Shown: positions 1 through 13,400 of the stretch, piece after piece | Layout: each line of letters opens with the position of its first letter | Numbering within the stretch: the stretch's first letter is position 1 | NCBI RefSeq assembly: GCF_033807715.1 | Contig: NC_084590.1 | Location: 35,305,505 to 35,369,504 of the forward strand | Origin: Cololabis saira | Taxonomy: Eukaryota > Chordata > Actinopteri > Beloniformes > Belonidae | Length of the DNA: 64,000 nucleotides | Reading direction: 5' to 3' | Notes under the pieces: generated by a model | Told to the model about the DNA's origin: nothing | The model's input: the letters and a program-made list of their open reading frames with translations, nothing else | The model's database searches: none | Made by a program: the position numbers and the translations under genes

Positions 1-1842
1 CCTTTAATGGCAAACTTAATTGAATTAAAATAAATAATTTCATTTAAATATGGCCAAAATTTTAATTTCAAACACAAAGATAAGAGGCTGAAATGCACTG
101 GGCAGCATTTGCTGTCTAGCTGAGATAAGTGTGTGTGTGCATGTGTGTGTGTTTGTGTGTGTGTGGAGATATCTGTACAATAGTTTAAAACCTGCTCGGG
201 GACAGCGTAATTACACAGTTCAGAGTATATGCTAATGGTGGCTCTCTCCCTCACTCCACGGGTGAATATGTGAGCGTTTAATGACAGCAAAAGCCTGGGG
301 GTGGGATCTGTTCTCTGTGCTGTCTGTAAGTGCTGAGGAGCGTCACATAGTCACATAGTCTTCCAACCTAATGTCTGGCTCTGCATCTCCTCTCTGCATG
401 CAGCTTCCATCCCTCCCTCCACACAGCCAGACCCAACACATGCACCTTATGCTTTATAATGTCTGTTGCTGGCTAATATCAGATCTGTGTGTTCCTCTAA
501 ACTATTCTGAACAGTCACGGGGGAAATATACAACAAAAACAGAACTAACTCAACTTTTATGTGTTACAAAACAAATATACTGGAGTTAAATCAATCCTAG
601 GTCTATCATTAGATCCTAACGAGTAAACTTCTGTTGGAGACCAAAACAATCTGGAGTATTTTGACCGTAATCAGAATATACTGAACGTTTTGCCGAATTG
701 TGTCCATTACTGTTAGCCTAGAGGGAAAGAAGCAATGCAAGAATATTTGGTCTTTTAAGCCTCTGAAAACATTCAACAAGGCCATTACTCTTAAGTGATG
801 GTGTGAACCAAGGTCATTTTGAATTTGTAAGTGTACAAAGTGTATAAAAACACCAGCTTGTACAGGAATGTCCTTCCCATTTGAGTTAGAAAGCATCGTC
901 TTTTCTAATTCAGGACATCAGGGGGCACATGTCACTTAAGAACATAAGCCGAAGAGTAAGCCAGGTTTAAAGGGATAATTATGCTTGGTGAAGTATCCAA
1001 GTTTGTGACATAGAGGTGTTTATTCAACTTTGGTGTTGTGTTAATTGTTCACAGTCTACACAAAATGCTCCTGAGAGCTTTAAACCTTATTTGTGCATTT
1101 TAAGGAAGACAAGATGTAAGGAAAGATGTCACTACACAGGGAGTGTTACAAGTGACACTGTGAAGTGTGTATAAAAGGTACATAATGCATTAGTATTGGA
1201 ACTGGGTAACTGTTTATGATCGTCCTTTATTGATCCCCAGAGGGAAATTTGGGAAAAAATAAGCATAAAAATAGAATGCAATAATTTGTAAAGACAGTGT
1301 ATTAAACGTTGTAAATAATGTATTATTTGCACTGGACTTAAATTATCTCTGGATCTGCATTTTTCTCTGTCATTTTTTTATAATTACACCTGACATCTGG
1401 ATTTAATTCAGCCCATTCGCGCTGAATAAATGAGAGATATTCTCATTTAGTCTGTGTTTTACCGTGTTTTACCGTGATTTACAAACCTTGATCCCAGAAG
1501 TGATGCATTTTATAAAACAATTACCTTTTATTTAACCAAATTGGAATATTGACTTAAAAACATCTGATCAGACAATCAAGAGTCAGATCTCAGTGGCTAT
1601 ATATCACATTGTGACAAGTGAAACAAATTAGAAAAAGGCATGTGAACCTATGTTTTAAGTTCCCATGGTAACAGTAAACAGGAGCTTTCGTTGAAGCCCT
1701 AAAGGTCTTGCGCTGTCAAAGAGGCTTTGAGCTTGATGAAAGATAACGTTTTTTATTGCCTGATGGAGCCACAAGTGTCTTCATTTCATTGTCCTTCTTC
1801 TTCTGATCTGGACTTCCTGTTTAAAAAGTCTCCATATGAAGC
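1..1842. other. No gene recognised; simple repeats only
   Basis: AT-rich intergenic or intronic DNA. An imperfect TG-rich tract lies at about 129-164. At about 1215-1250 is a phrase ctttattgatccccagaggg, seen in 3' tails of teleost retroelements; I treat it as a possible fragment only. The short open frames here lack splice context and family resemblance. Confidence 0.5.
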
Positions 1843-3631
<1,789 letters not shown>

Positions 3632-3735
3632 ATGGATTAATTTCTGTATGTTTATCATCTAAAACTATCAGATCATTAAACTTTAGGATCTAGAGGGTGG
3701 ATATAGGCTGAAGTTGTAATATAATAACACAGCAT

Positions 3736-4786
3736 TGTTGGGCCACACAATGAACTATGGATTGTGTGATTATATGAACAGTTGAGGCCTTGGGTCAGCT
3801 TTGAGGGCCAGTTCTGGGGCCTCAGGCTGAGACCAGCCTCCAGTTTATGATACCTGACCGCATGGTTTGGAACAAAGGAAAACCCCCCATGGTGTCCCCA
3901 AGTAGAATTTGCATCTAAGGCCCTTCAGTGATAAGGAACAGCGTTCTGATTGGACACGGACCACAAACTGCAGGAAGGGCCGCATTGACTTCCTGGGCCC
4001 AGCTATAAAGAACAAAGCCCCCCTCTCCTCCTCTTCCTCTTTGCTCTTTCCTACAGGATCTCTGCATCTCGGACCTGCCGAGAGGTTCCCTATGAGCAGG
4101 AACTACCACTTTAGCATGAAGGGCGACTAGCCACGGACCAGCCTCTCTGTGCCGCGTCTGTCTGCAGCGCGGCACGAGTAACCCACGAGGTTCCGAGCCC
4201 CAGAGGAGCCGAACCGGGGACCCAGCATGCCTCGACGTGAACGCCTTTGGACCGACCCGGAGCTGAAGGAGGCCAGCCGCTGTGCCCATGAGAGTGAGAG
4301 CCGCTCGTTATCAGGATCCCCTGCTGAGCGTAACCACCCGGCTGTTCATCAAGGAACACTGACCGGCCAGACCAAACCACTCTTTCTTCAACTACAAGAT
4401 CTACATAAGAGGCTGTTTGTGTCTGGGCAGAGAAACTTAGTTAACAAAAGTTTAGTTTTACCATCTTTTTGACACTTGTATAAATACATTCTGATTAATT
4501 TGAATGAGAGAAGTTGTTTGTGCTTATTTTACACATATTTGTCACAACTGCTGGTTGCTCGGACTCCCTCCCTTAACTATTATTCTGAAGAATAACTTAC
4601 CTTGAAACTGATTCTGCTGTTTAGTTATCATTTTCCTGATTACATCAGGCGGTGCCCCGTTTTGATTAAGTCATTTTGATTATTCAATTTGATAAATAAT
4701 ATACTTTATTAATTATTAAGGATTGTCCTTCGACAATCATTAATAACTCTTTGATAACTGAATCAGCACCCCGTCTGTGACAAACA
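3736..4786 (+). mobile_element. LTR-like element, solo, 1051 bp
   Basis: Starts TGTTGGGCCAC and ends GACAAACA, so it has TG...CA ends. The 4-bp flanks match: GCAT at 3732-3735 and 4787-4790. A TATA box (tataaag, 4004-4010) is followed by a pyrimidine-rich stretch, then a GC-rich region with short open frames. The 3' 320 bp is clearly homologous to 50027-50362, and the first about 45 bp resembles the start of that second copy at 49090. Structure and duplication fit a solo LTR; no gag-pol is adjacent. A short frame (4227-4472) inside it is not a recognisable protein. Confidence 0.6.
4004..4010 (+). promoter_or_regulatory. TATA box of the LTR-like element
   Basis: The sequence tataaag lies about 270 bp into the LTR-like element, followed by a cctctcctcctcttcctct pyrimidine tract. 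This is a normal layout for an LTR promoter. Activity is not known. Confidence 0.45.
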
Positions 4787-5180
4787 GCATGTATCACAAT
4801 TGTCAGAATTACCCAAGTAAAGAGGCAGACAAGGTGAAATGAGGAATTAAAAAAAAAAAAAAGAGAGACTGCGGCTTGCACACCACTGGATTACTGACAA
4901 GTGCATTCAGATGGGATGGAAATTATTATTATTGTTTGACTTGAAACTGGATGTCAACAGTTAATTTTGCATGATGTCTCCTTTTTTACGATCATCAGGC
5001 AGGATGTATTCCCAAAACGTCTATATCATTCAGTATTAGTGTTGCCTTCGGAGATGTGCACATTACCCACACACAGAATGTGCACTAATGCAACCACATG
5101 TTTGTGGTTGCGAGCTTTTCAAATGTGCACCGATACCAAGCCAGATGGTCCCTTTTCTCTTCAGCCAAGCTGCATCCGTT

Positions 5181-6148
5181 TACAACCTTGTTTCCATAAA
5201 AGCTGGACGTTAGGTGAAATGTACTGTGAATAAAATTAGAATGCAGTGATTTTCCAAGTCTCATAAACATCTCAAAAGAGTTGTGACAGGCCAATGTTTG
5301 CCACCATTTTCTACCGTGCAACATAGCCTCCTCTTTTAACAGCAGCGAGAGCAGCTTTGGGAGAGGAATGCCATCCTGGTCTGATACACGATTGGAGAAT
5401 CTTAACATCCCTGTGTCTTCTATTCTCCATTTTTTTCCTCTTCCTGATTGTCAACTGTTTTAAACTGGTGAAACGACTGGACTGTGGGCTGCTCAGTTCA
5501 TGGGTTCATGGGTTCATGGGTTCATGGGTTCATGGGTTCATGTGTTCTTTGCATGTAGACTGTAGGGGGAACTGTGTTCCTGAGTCCAAAGTCTCATTTC
5601 CATAACAGAATCCTGCCTGTTTCAAAAGCAGCGATGCTTAGGGAACTTTTAACATTTGGTTTCGGCTTTGTCATTAACATGCAGACATTCCTCCAGATTC
5701 TCTGCATCATTTGATGACATTTTGTTCTGTAGGCAATGCAATATTCAAAGTCTTAACTTTTATTCTGAAATTCCTTCCTAATTTGGAGATTCAGTTTTGC
5801 AGACTGGTCAGCCTCTGCCTCTCTTTCCCTCTGAGAGACTCAGCCTCTCAAAGAGCTCTTTTATACCCAATCATGTCGCTGACCTGTTACCAATTAACAT
5901 AATTAGTTGCAAGATGTTGCTCCAGGTGTTTCTGTTCTCAGTAGTGCAGCGTTTTGCTCCCCACATCTTAACTTTTAAGACGTGACGCTGCCATCAAATT
6001 CCAGATGAGCTCATAATATCCCATTAAATGAAAATGTCTTACTTTTAAGATTTTAATATGTTTTCTATGTTTTAATGTGAGTAAAATATGACAGTATGAG
6101 GTTTGCATGTCATTTTGTTGTCCCAACTTTTTTCCAAGTTGATGTTGT
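5181..6148. mobile_element. Non-autonomous teleost DNA transposon, Tc1/mariner-like ends
   Basis: The left end reads tacaaccttgtttccataaa and the right end carries cccaactttttt...gttgatgttgtg, an imperfect inverted pair. Internal phrases recalled from this abundant teleost element are present: catctcaaaagagttg, ttatacccaatcatgtcgct, gacctgttaccaattaac, gctgccatcaaattcca and gagtaaaatatgacagtatg. Related material at about 5035-5100 (gtgccttcggagatgtgcac) may be a displaced fragment. An 8-bp tandem repeat expanded inside at 5497-5542. No transposase frame remains. Confidence 0.6.
5497..5542. repeat. Tandem repeat, unit ttcatggg, nearly six copies
   Basis: An 8-bp unit repeated without error. 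It creates an open frame with repeating Gly-Phe-Met-Gly-Ser-Trp-Val-His, which is not a gene. Confidence 0.9.
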
Positions 6149-7039
6149 GCAATTGAACTTATATCTTTCTAAAACAATAAAACGTGTCTTTTTCTACTTC
6201 TGATACAGTAAGCGGTCTTTGTACTATTTACATTTAAACCCAGGATTTGGATGTTTTTCTAAGCATTTATTTACAAACCAAATTCATCTATAAACACTGT
6301 TGGATTCTGATTCTCAAATTTGTTTTCTAAGGCTTTTGTTTACTTTACATCGCGGCTGGCTATCCTTGATACTAGAACAGATCTTGTTGAAAAGCTTTTT
6401 GTTTGTAAGAAGGGATTGTTTTGGTTGGGTAAATCATGCCGTAGTTTTTGACTCATCATGTCCCTGTCTGCAAAGGAGGGGGAATAAAAACAAACAAAAA
6501 AGAACAATAAAAGGAATTGCTTTCACAATAGCTTTGTTGTTTTTTTAATAAAAGACAGTCCCCTCAATTACACATATCTCTTCATCTCTCTCTCTCTCTT
6601 GCTCACTCCAACTCAATCTCTCTCAGAGCTTCTGTCCCCATCTCACCCACTCCTCCCTCACATATCACACCTCTCATTACTCCACAGCGAGAGGCCAAAT
6701 TGAAGCAGTGTGTGAGTGTGAGTGTCTGTGCGAGTGTGATTGGAGCTGTTGCACATCAACGTCTCACTAGACCCTCTGCCCATCTTCAGATCTGCTCTTG
6801 TGGCTGGAAGTCAGATAAACCAGACGAACTGATCCTTGCAGCCAGGGTGCCTAATATTTTATTGAAGAAACTTGAGAATTTTATTTTTAAAGATGGCAAT
6901 CAATGTTGCAGGGCTGGATAATGCTGCCAGGTGGTGGACAGTTTTTCAACATGAGCTCCTGAGATTTTTCAGAAATACCTTTTAATAGACTGTGTTTCAA
7001 CACTGTGTTGCCATTGGACAGCAGTACAAATTATATCTC

Positions 7040-7336
7040 CGCGCCACCCTTCACCACGACGGCCGTTGGGGGTACTGCAGCCAACAGTGAAGCCGGCACG
7101 GGAGAACGGGGAGAACGCGCATGCAGCGTCATGTGACATCACATCCGCCGGACAGCGCGGGAAATTCCGGCCCGGAATTGCAGCACATTTTGCAGCACAC
7201 AGCCTGTTCAAGGCAACAGAGACATACGCTAGAGGGCTCATTCTTTTTGGTTTGGAATGGTTCATCTGACATTATTACTAGAAAACTTAAAACGTATACA
7301 AATTTTTTTCATAAATCCTGCCTCATGCTCCTTTAA
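7040..7336. mobile_element. TTAA-flanked MITE, copy 1 (left end lost)
   Basis: From cgccacccttcaccacgac to the right end gctcctTTAA (TTAA at 7333-7336) this is nearly identical to 58461-58768, including the 20-mer ggtactgcagccaacagtga. The left inverted end with TTAAAGGAGC is missing; the sequence before 7040 is unrelated to copy 2. TTAA at the ends is the piggyBac-type target. Confidence 0.75.
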
Positions 7337-8066
7337 GTACTCAGGCTCCTCCAGACAAAAGGCCTATTGAGACAATGCATTCCTTTCTAATGGCTTGACA
7401 ACAGTCCTTGGCTCTACTGTATTTACTGAGCTCAAATAATCTGAATAGATAGACAGATAAATCGTCATGTCGGGCAGTTTTAAAATCTGCACAGCTTTCA
7501 CAGACAAGAGATCATTTTAATCAATTCCATAATTCAGTAGTTGTTCACAAAACAACTACTGTATTTTAACGGAATATAGAAAAAAAATCTGCTCTGTTTT
7601 TCTGAATTGACGAGATAATTATCACAGAATTCTGGAAAGGTTTTAATGAAAAAATAAATCTGCTCTGTTTTTCTGAATTAACGAGATACCTCACAACATG
7701 CAAGAAGCTGTCATTCACTTGAGAGCTCGATTTCATGGAAGCAAACATGTCCCGCCTGTCCAGTTTAATACAGTTTAATTTTGCTTTTGGTTTGAAACAT
7801 TGGGAGATACTCTTGTCTTTAAGTTATATAGATGGTATTGTTATTAGTTTGTCGACTTTGCGCAGGCACCTCAGGACTTGGTTGTTCAGACGGAAAGCCC
7901 TGATCTGCTGATCTGCAAAGCGCAGACCTCCGCCGGCTTTCCCATTCATGTGTACGTGCTGCCGCGGCGCAACAGCGGACCGCTCTGCAGCCAAGCTTGG
8001 CCAAGCCAAGCTTTGATGTTAATGTTAAAAAATGGTTGAAAGACAGTCACATTATTTATGTTGTCA

Positions 8067-8480
8067 TTAAAGGGGACCTATTATGAAAAACACGTTTTTT
8101 CTTGTTTTAACATATGGTGGTCTCCCCTCAGCCTGCCAACACAGAAAACATTAAATAACATGAAATTCTGCAGGGTCTGTACAGCCCGCCCGGCTGAATC
8201 TTCCAGTGTCATGTGACTTCTACGAGCCGTTCAGAATCTGCTCCCGTCATGAGTCACGACGGGAGCAGATTTCCATAGGTCGGCCTCCGCTGCTGAAACC
8301 ACGCCCACAACTCCGCCGGCTGGAGCTTCAGCCATTGTTCAGAAGTGGTGGCTGTTTCCAACGGTTTTTCCACATCGAGGGGACAGTAAAAATGAGGTTT
8401 TGCATCGACATTTACCCTCATAAAAAGGATCAGTGCCCACAGTACGGACCCGGCAACTGCACACGAGTCAGCGGTAAGTG
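8067..8480. mobile_element. TTAA-type MITE, family 2, copy 1 (right end not found)
   Basis: Begins TTAAAGGGGACCTATTATG. Shared phrases (ccgccggctggagcttcagc, aaaccacgcccacaa, cgacgggagcagat) match the reverse complement of 35056-35599, so the two copies are inverted relative to each other. Beyond about 8340 the sequence departs from the other copy. There a short frame from ATG at 8392 (MRFCIDIYPHKKDQ) runs into a splice-donor-like gtaagtgacg at 8473; this may be a first exon carried by a longer relative. No family assigned. Confidence 0.55.
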
Positions 8481-10321
8481 ACGTTATTTTTTTAATGTTA
8501 TTTATATTTGTCTACAAGTATGATCTTTGCATTGGCTAAGTATTTAGCTTGGCTCCGGAGCACCGGAGGTTTTAATAAGATAAAAGAAGAAAAAAAATTA
8601 AAAAGAAGTAAAATAGATATAATAGTAATAATGATAATTATAACAGTAACAGCAACAACTAAATATCTAAATATAGTGTTTTGGCTCTCTGCTGCTGCCG
8701 CTCACAGATGCCCCTGGTGGTTGTTTGGCTACACTGCAGCCTCTGATGACCCCCCCCCCCCCACCTCCCCTCCTCCCCCCTCGAACAAGATGATGTGATG
8801 TGATGTGATTCACACGTGAGATTACGTGTGAATCATGCGTGAGTGGCGTCGCATGAAACTCCGACCATCTGTATACACACACAGATAACAATACTTTAAA
8901 GCGTAAAATATATCAAAATTATGGTATGTTAGTTATTGATCAGCAGCTTCACAGCTCAGATGGCCTCAGGAGAAACACATTTTTAATCCAGGAGACTTTT
9001 CAGTATACCTCAGGTAACTGCATTGATGTGCCCCACTTTTAAGCTACAATGGCTAAAGTCAAACTTTTCATTGTTTATTCAATGATCAAAACCATATTTC
9101 TATTCAGGATATGTAATTGCTGAGGAAACAAATTAAGTTATGCTGGATTTTCAAATGGAGCTGATGGTCAGTTTTGTTCGTCTAGTTAAAACCCCACAAC
9201 GCCAATTGTCCACAGTATTATAGCATGCTGCAAATTATGCTGACTCACAAATAATGTGTGCAATGATGCTTACAGAATGCATTTCAAATGTTGCTGATTG
9301 ACTTCTTGTTCATCACGATTGTTCTGCAAGGGTCCATGTCATAGAATATGAATTACACCCATATTATGCTAATTAAGACGTCTAGCATTCATACTTTGTG
9401 GTTGAGTGACTGAGTTTCACATCCTTTAACAAAGACAGTATTTTTCCCAGACAACGCAAAGTCGAAGCACCGTATGAAGCTTCGGGCCGACCCATGACCT
9501 TGATCAGAATGAAGTATGTACAGAAAATGGATGGATGGATGGATGGATGTTCCCAACAAGCCAATTGTTCAGCATCACGTAAATATGTTTCATGTACTTA
9601 AAACGTTTTGTTTTTTTAAATCACCAGGCATGACATCACACAGAAATGCCTTTCTCTGTTTTTTACTAAAAACAGAACCTGCATAACAAAAAAGTTTTCA
9701 GACATCTGAAAAGAAGTGATTTCTCTGGACTTGGAGTTAGGGTCAAAATCACATAAATTATCATTAGTTTAAGTATTCAAAGTCCATGTTTTTTAGCTAA
9801 AAAAATAAAGAAAAAAAAAAAGAGAATTAAAAAGGAACCATGTTTTCTGGAGAGCAAATTAATATTGTCCATATTCTCTTATATTCATCTACTCTGGTGC
9901 AGTTCCAAGTAAATAGTCATTTCCAGATATGGAATATGTAACATTAATGCAGTCATTCATTTGCGTGCAGTGACTCAAACATGAGTCACTTTTACACTAA
10001 TGTACATCAGCTCCTTTCGTGCATACACTCAATAATGACAGAAAACATTGGTAGTCACGACACTGCATCAAATAAGGTCTGAGCTTTCTTTCTACGACAT
10101 GTCAGGTTGCCCCGGGAATCCATGATAGCCTGACAAGTGTATTTGGGAATTTGGAAAATAAAGTTAAAAGTGATTCATGAATGTTACCAAGTCTAACCAA
10201 ACGAGATCCTTGTTGCAACGTCTGAAAGAGTGTGAGGAGTGATCCAGGGGAAAACAGAACATGTTTGAAAGTCTAATTTAGGCTGGAATTAGTGTTTGTA
10301 TGTGTGCATCTCATTACTCAC
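8481..10321. other. No gene recognised; possible RTE/Rex3 tail
   Basis: Contains a C-homopolymer tract (about 8751-8765) and, near 9480-9550, a phrase gacccatgaccttgatcaga followed by (ggat)n, which resembles the 3' tail of RTE/Rex3-like LINEs. The remaining dph1 exons should lie to the left, but I saw no match to the conserved segment after exon G here. Confidence 0.4.
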
Positions 10322-10422
10322 GCATCTACATCTGGCATCAGATCCAGCTTGCTGGGGAAAATCTCAGAGAGTAACACACGAGTGAAGGATTTGCCCAGAG
10401 ACAGGAGTCTTGATTCCAGATG
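10322..10422 (-). CDS. dph1: dph1 exon G (last exon visible), 101 nt
   Basis: Acceptor cttcctag, donor gtgagt. It begins in phase 0 and ends with GC of a split Ala codon. The peptide begins [13 protein letters not shown] and ends [17 protein letters not shown], matching the family segment [20 protein letters not shown]...PEVD. In other vertebrates this is followed by a Trp-Val-Gln-Val-Ala-Cys segment with the third cluster cysteine; no such exon was recognised at lower coordinates. Confidence 0.96.
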
Positions 10423-13400
10423 CTAGGAAGAAAATGCACAAAAGGACCAATATAAAAGGCATGCATTCGATACATTTCTTACTAGTGTATTGAGAAGCCA
10501 CCACATAATATAAAAATAACGCACCACATGCCAAGGTAAAGGTTGTCTGGAAGTTTTGCTTGTCTGCCCCCAACCTTAAGGAGACTAGGCGTAATGATTG
10601 CCTGAAAGGGATATACTACATATAGCAGATGCCCTCTCCGAGCCTGGAGACCAGTTTGAGGGTTTTATGCAGTAGACCCCTCCAGCTGTTCCTAGGGCTG
10701 CCCTGATATGGGGAGGGATTTCTGATGTTTGTTCATGAGTCTGCTGGAGCCATTGCTCCCTGTGTGGGGTCACACCCCCAAGTGTTTCATTTACCACTGG
10801 CACCGCTGTTGTCTTCACCTTCTACAGCTTCCTATCTTCCTCTTTCTTGATGTTGTTGTCATTTGGGTTTGCTACATCTATCACAACTGCTTGTCGACCA
10901 CCATAAGTCTAAATCTGGAAATCTTACAGGATCTTTGCTCTTTTATTCTACAACTGTGGATACATCTCCCCTCTTGGCTTTGGGACTTCCAATCCAGACT
11001 CTGCACATATAGTAGACAGAAACTAGTCCCGATACCTTCATGTATGCCTTACCTGCTTCTTAAAATATGCTCTTATGTGCTGGATTATCTTGGAGGCATC
11101 TTTGCAAAGTCTGCGCCTGAAGTCTTGTCTGGTAGAACTCAGCCTCTATTTTTACGACCGTTCTCACACTGCTATGGTTAATGCCTTATACAGAATATGT
11201 ATATTAATGGCTAGAATGTATATAATGTATGCACATATTTATCTAGATAAAGAAGTGTTCATTGAGTATCATTAAGGCAAAACGTCCAAACAGCGATTTA
11301 CTGGTTCTCTTTCTAACTCTGTTCGGTATCTCAGCCTATAGGAGAGCGCTCTCATGCGGTCGAACTACGGAAGCTCCAATGACACTCCGTCTGTCGGAGA
11401 CAGACCAATGACAGCAGTGACAGGAGAGCCCGCCCCTCTCCCTTATATTCTCACTGCGTCAGTGCACGGGTATTCTTCGCTTCTTCCCCGTGAGTGTAAC
11501 TACAAGCTCTCCTCAGTCAGCTTGACCAGAATCTGTCTTCTGCTTCAGCTCTCAGACGAGCCGTAAAGGACGTCGTCGCCGAGTGCAGGACTTCGGCTCT
11601 GCCGTCGGCCTTCGCTGAGGAATATTGCGTGTCATTGCGCAACTTCAGACTGGTAGGTCGCCCTGTCATTCTGCTATTTTTAGCCTGGGTGAAGCTTTTT
11701 CCCAAAAAAACCACCAACAAACTAACAAACCAACCAACAAAGCTCAGAGTTAACAAAACGAACCAGCAATGAACAACTGGCAACCCCGCTTTTTAACCTC
11801 CTGATGAGCTGACGGGCTGCAGGTTCAGGCTCACAGCGCGACTGAAGGCTGATTTATGGTTCCGCGTTACACCGACGCAGAGCCTACGGCGTAGGGTACG
11901 CGGCGACCCGCACCGTACGTGGAAATGCGGTCTTTTTTTCTGCTATTAAAACATGATTTGTAATGTGAATTTGCAACACTTAAACTACAAATAATAGTTT
12001 TTGACGTGACATCAGAGATTGTACATGCTCTCTGTGAAAGGATGAGTAGCTCCACAACTGGAAATGGGCGGGTGGTTTGGAGCGTCTGGGACAGTCATAT
12101 CCGATCTGAGTGTTTGGAGCTGTTCAGACTGACACGCATCTGCCCAAATGCGATAATGATCGGATATGAAACTACCTCCCGGAGGTGGTTTCCATCTGGT
12201 TTGCAAAAATCGGATATCATGCGGTTTGGGACTGTTCAGACTTCAAAAGAGTCATCCAGTTTCAATCTGGATGGGCTAAAGATCGGATATTGGCTGGCAG
12301 TCTGAACGCGGCCTTAGAGAACCGGGGTTATGTAAGTAACTTAACATTATATAAGGAGCCTCTTTTTGTTCATATAATGATCCAAGTACAGTCCATTCTA
12401 TTTACAAGGAATCCCACTTATCTCACTTTACCAACAACAATAAACACATTCCCATGTTCTTGTTCTTCATTTTGCTCCTGCCCTACATCCATGTCACATT
12501 CAACTTTCATTATTCCCCCCCCCCAAAAAAAAAAAAAAAAAAAATAAAAGAAAATACTTGGCAGAAAATAACACGAAAACACAAATGAGTAATCCCCCCA
12601 GAAGACTTTGTGACTTTCTTTAGGCTTCCTTCCAGTAAGTGCTAATTATACTGCTACCATGGTAAGACATCAGTGGTGACTCACACTGTCATCTCTCACT
12701 CAGCAGTGACGCTTCTTGCTGAAGTTCAGAGTTTTGATTCCAAGGTTAACAACCTGTGTTGAGCTCTTTGGGTGCACTTAAACAGCCTGAGGCACAAGGT
12801 GGTATGTTACACAGAACCTTTCCCCACAATCTCCAGAGAAACCTGGTAACTGGATGAAAAAGCTGCCCATCACATCTATCACACGCGAACAAGCAATCGA
12901 ATTAACCAGGAGCCACCTGCAGCCTCTTTTGGATAATAGAAGCCTTGAATTCACAGCTGCCAGCATAAATTCACAAAAGGCCCATAAGTATCCATAAGAA
13001 TGAGGGTAAGTACCAAGGGTAATAAAACCAAAGCACAGCCCGACTGCTGCTGAAAATGCAGTTCACCATCTCAAGCACTTGTATCAGAGCGACCTTATTT
13101 TCCGGTAAGAACATTTCTGACAAAGGCTTGCATAGCAAGAGAACCCTGGGATTTTCCAGCAGAGAGTATACACAATGTAACGTTGAGGGCAACTATATTT
13201 GGTTGGTTTATATTCAAAAACAATATCATCAGAGAGTGACTGCTGCAGATCAGAAAAGGGAGCCTCCAAGGGTAAGAGTTCGGGGCTCTAAAATATTCCT
13301 GCTGTATCTCAGCGCTCCAGAACACGGAGGGTAAATGGGCACAGATAAAGCTGACCACACTTCTTCACCTCAGTGGGAGTCGGATCTGACCCCTCGAGTA

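Noticed and set aside
4227..4472. 81-codon frame as a host gene
   Set aside because: It lies within the LTR-like element, with no recognisable domain or splice context.
10729..11181. 150-codon plus-strand frame
   Set aside because: It is the antisense of a decayed LINE C-terminus, whose minus-strand translation resembles a known family.
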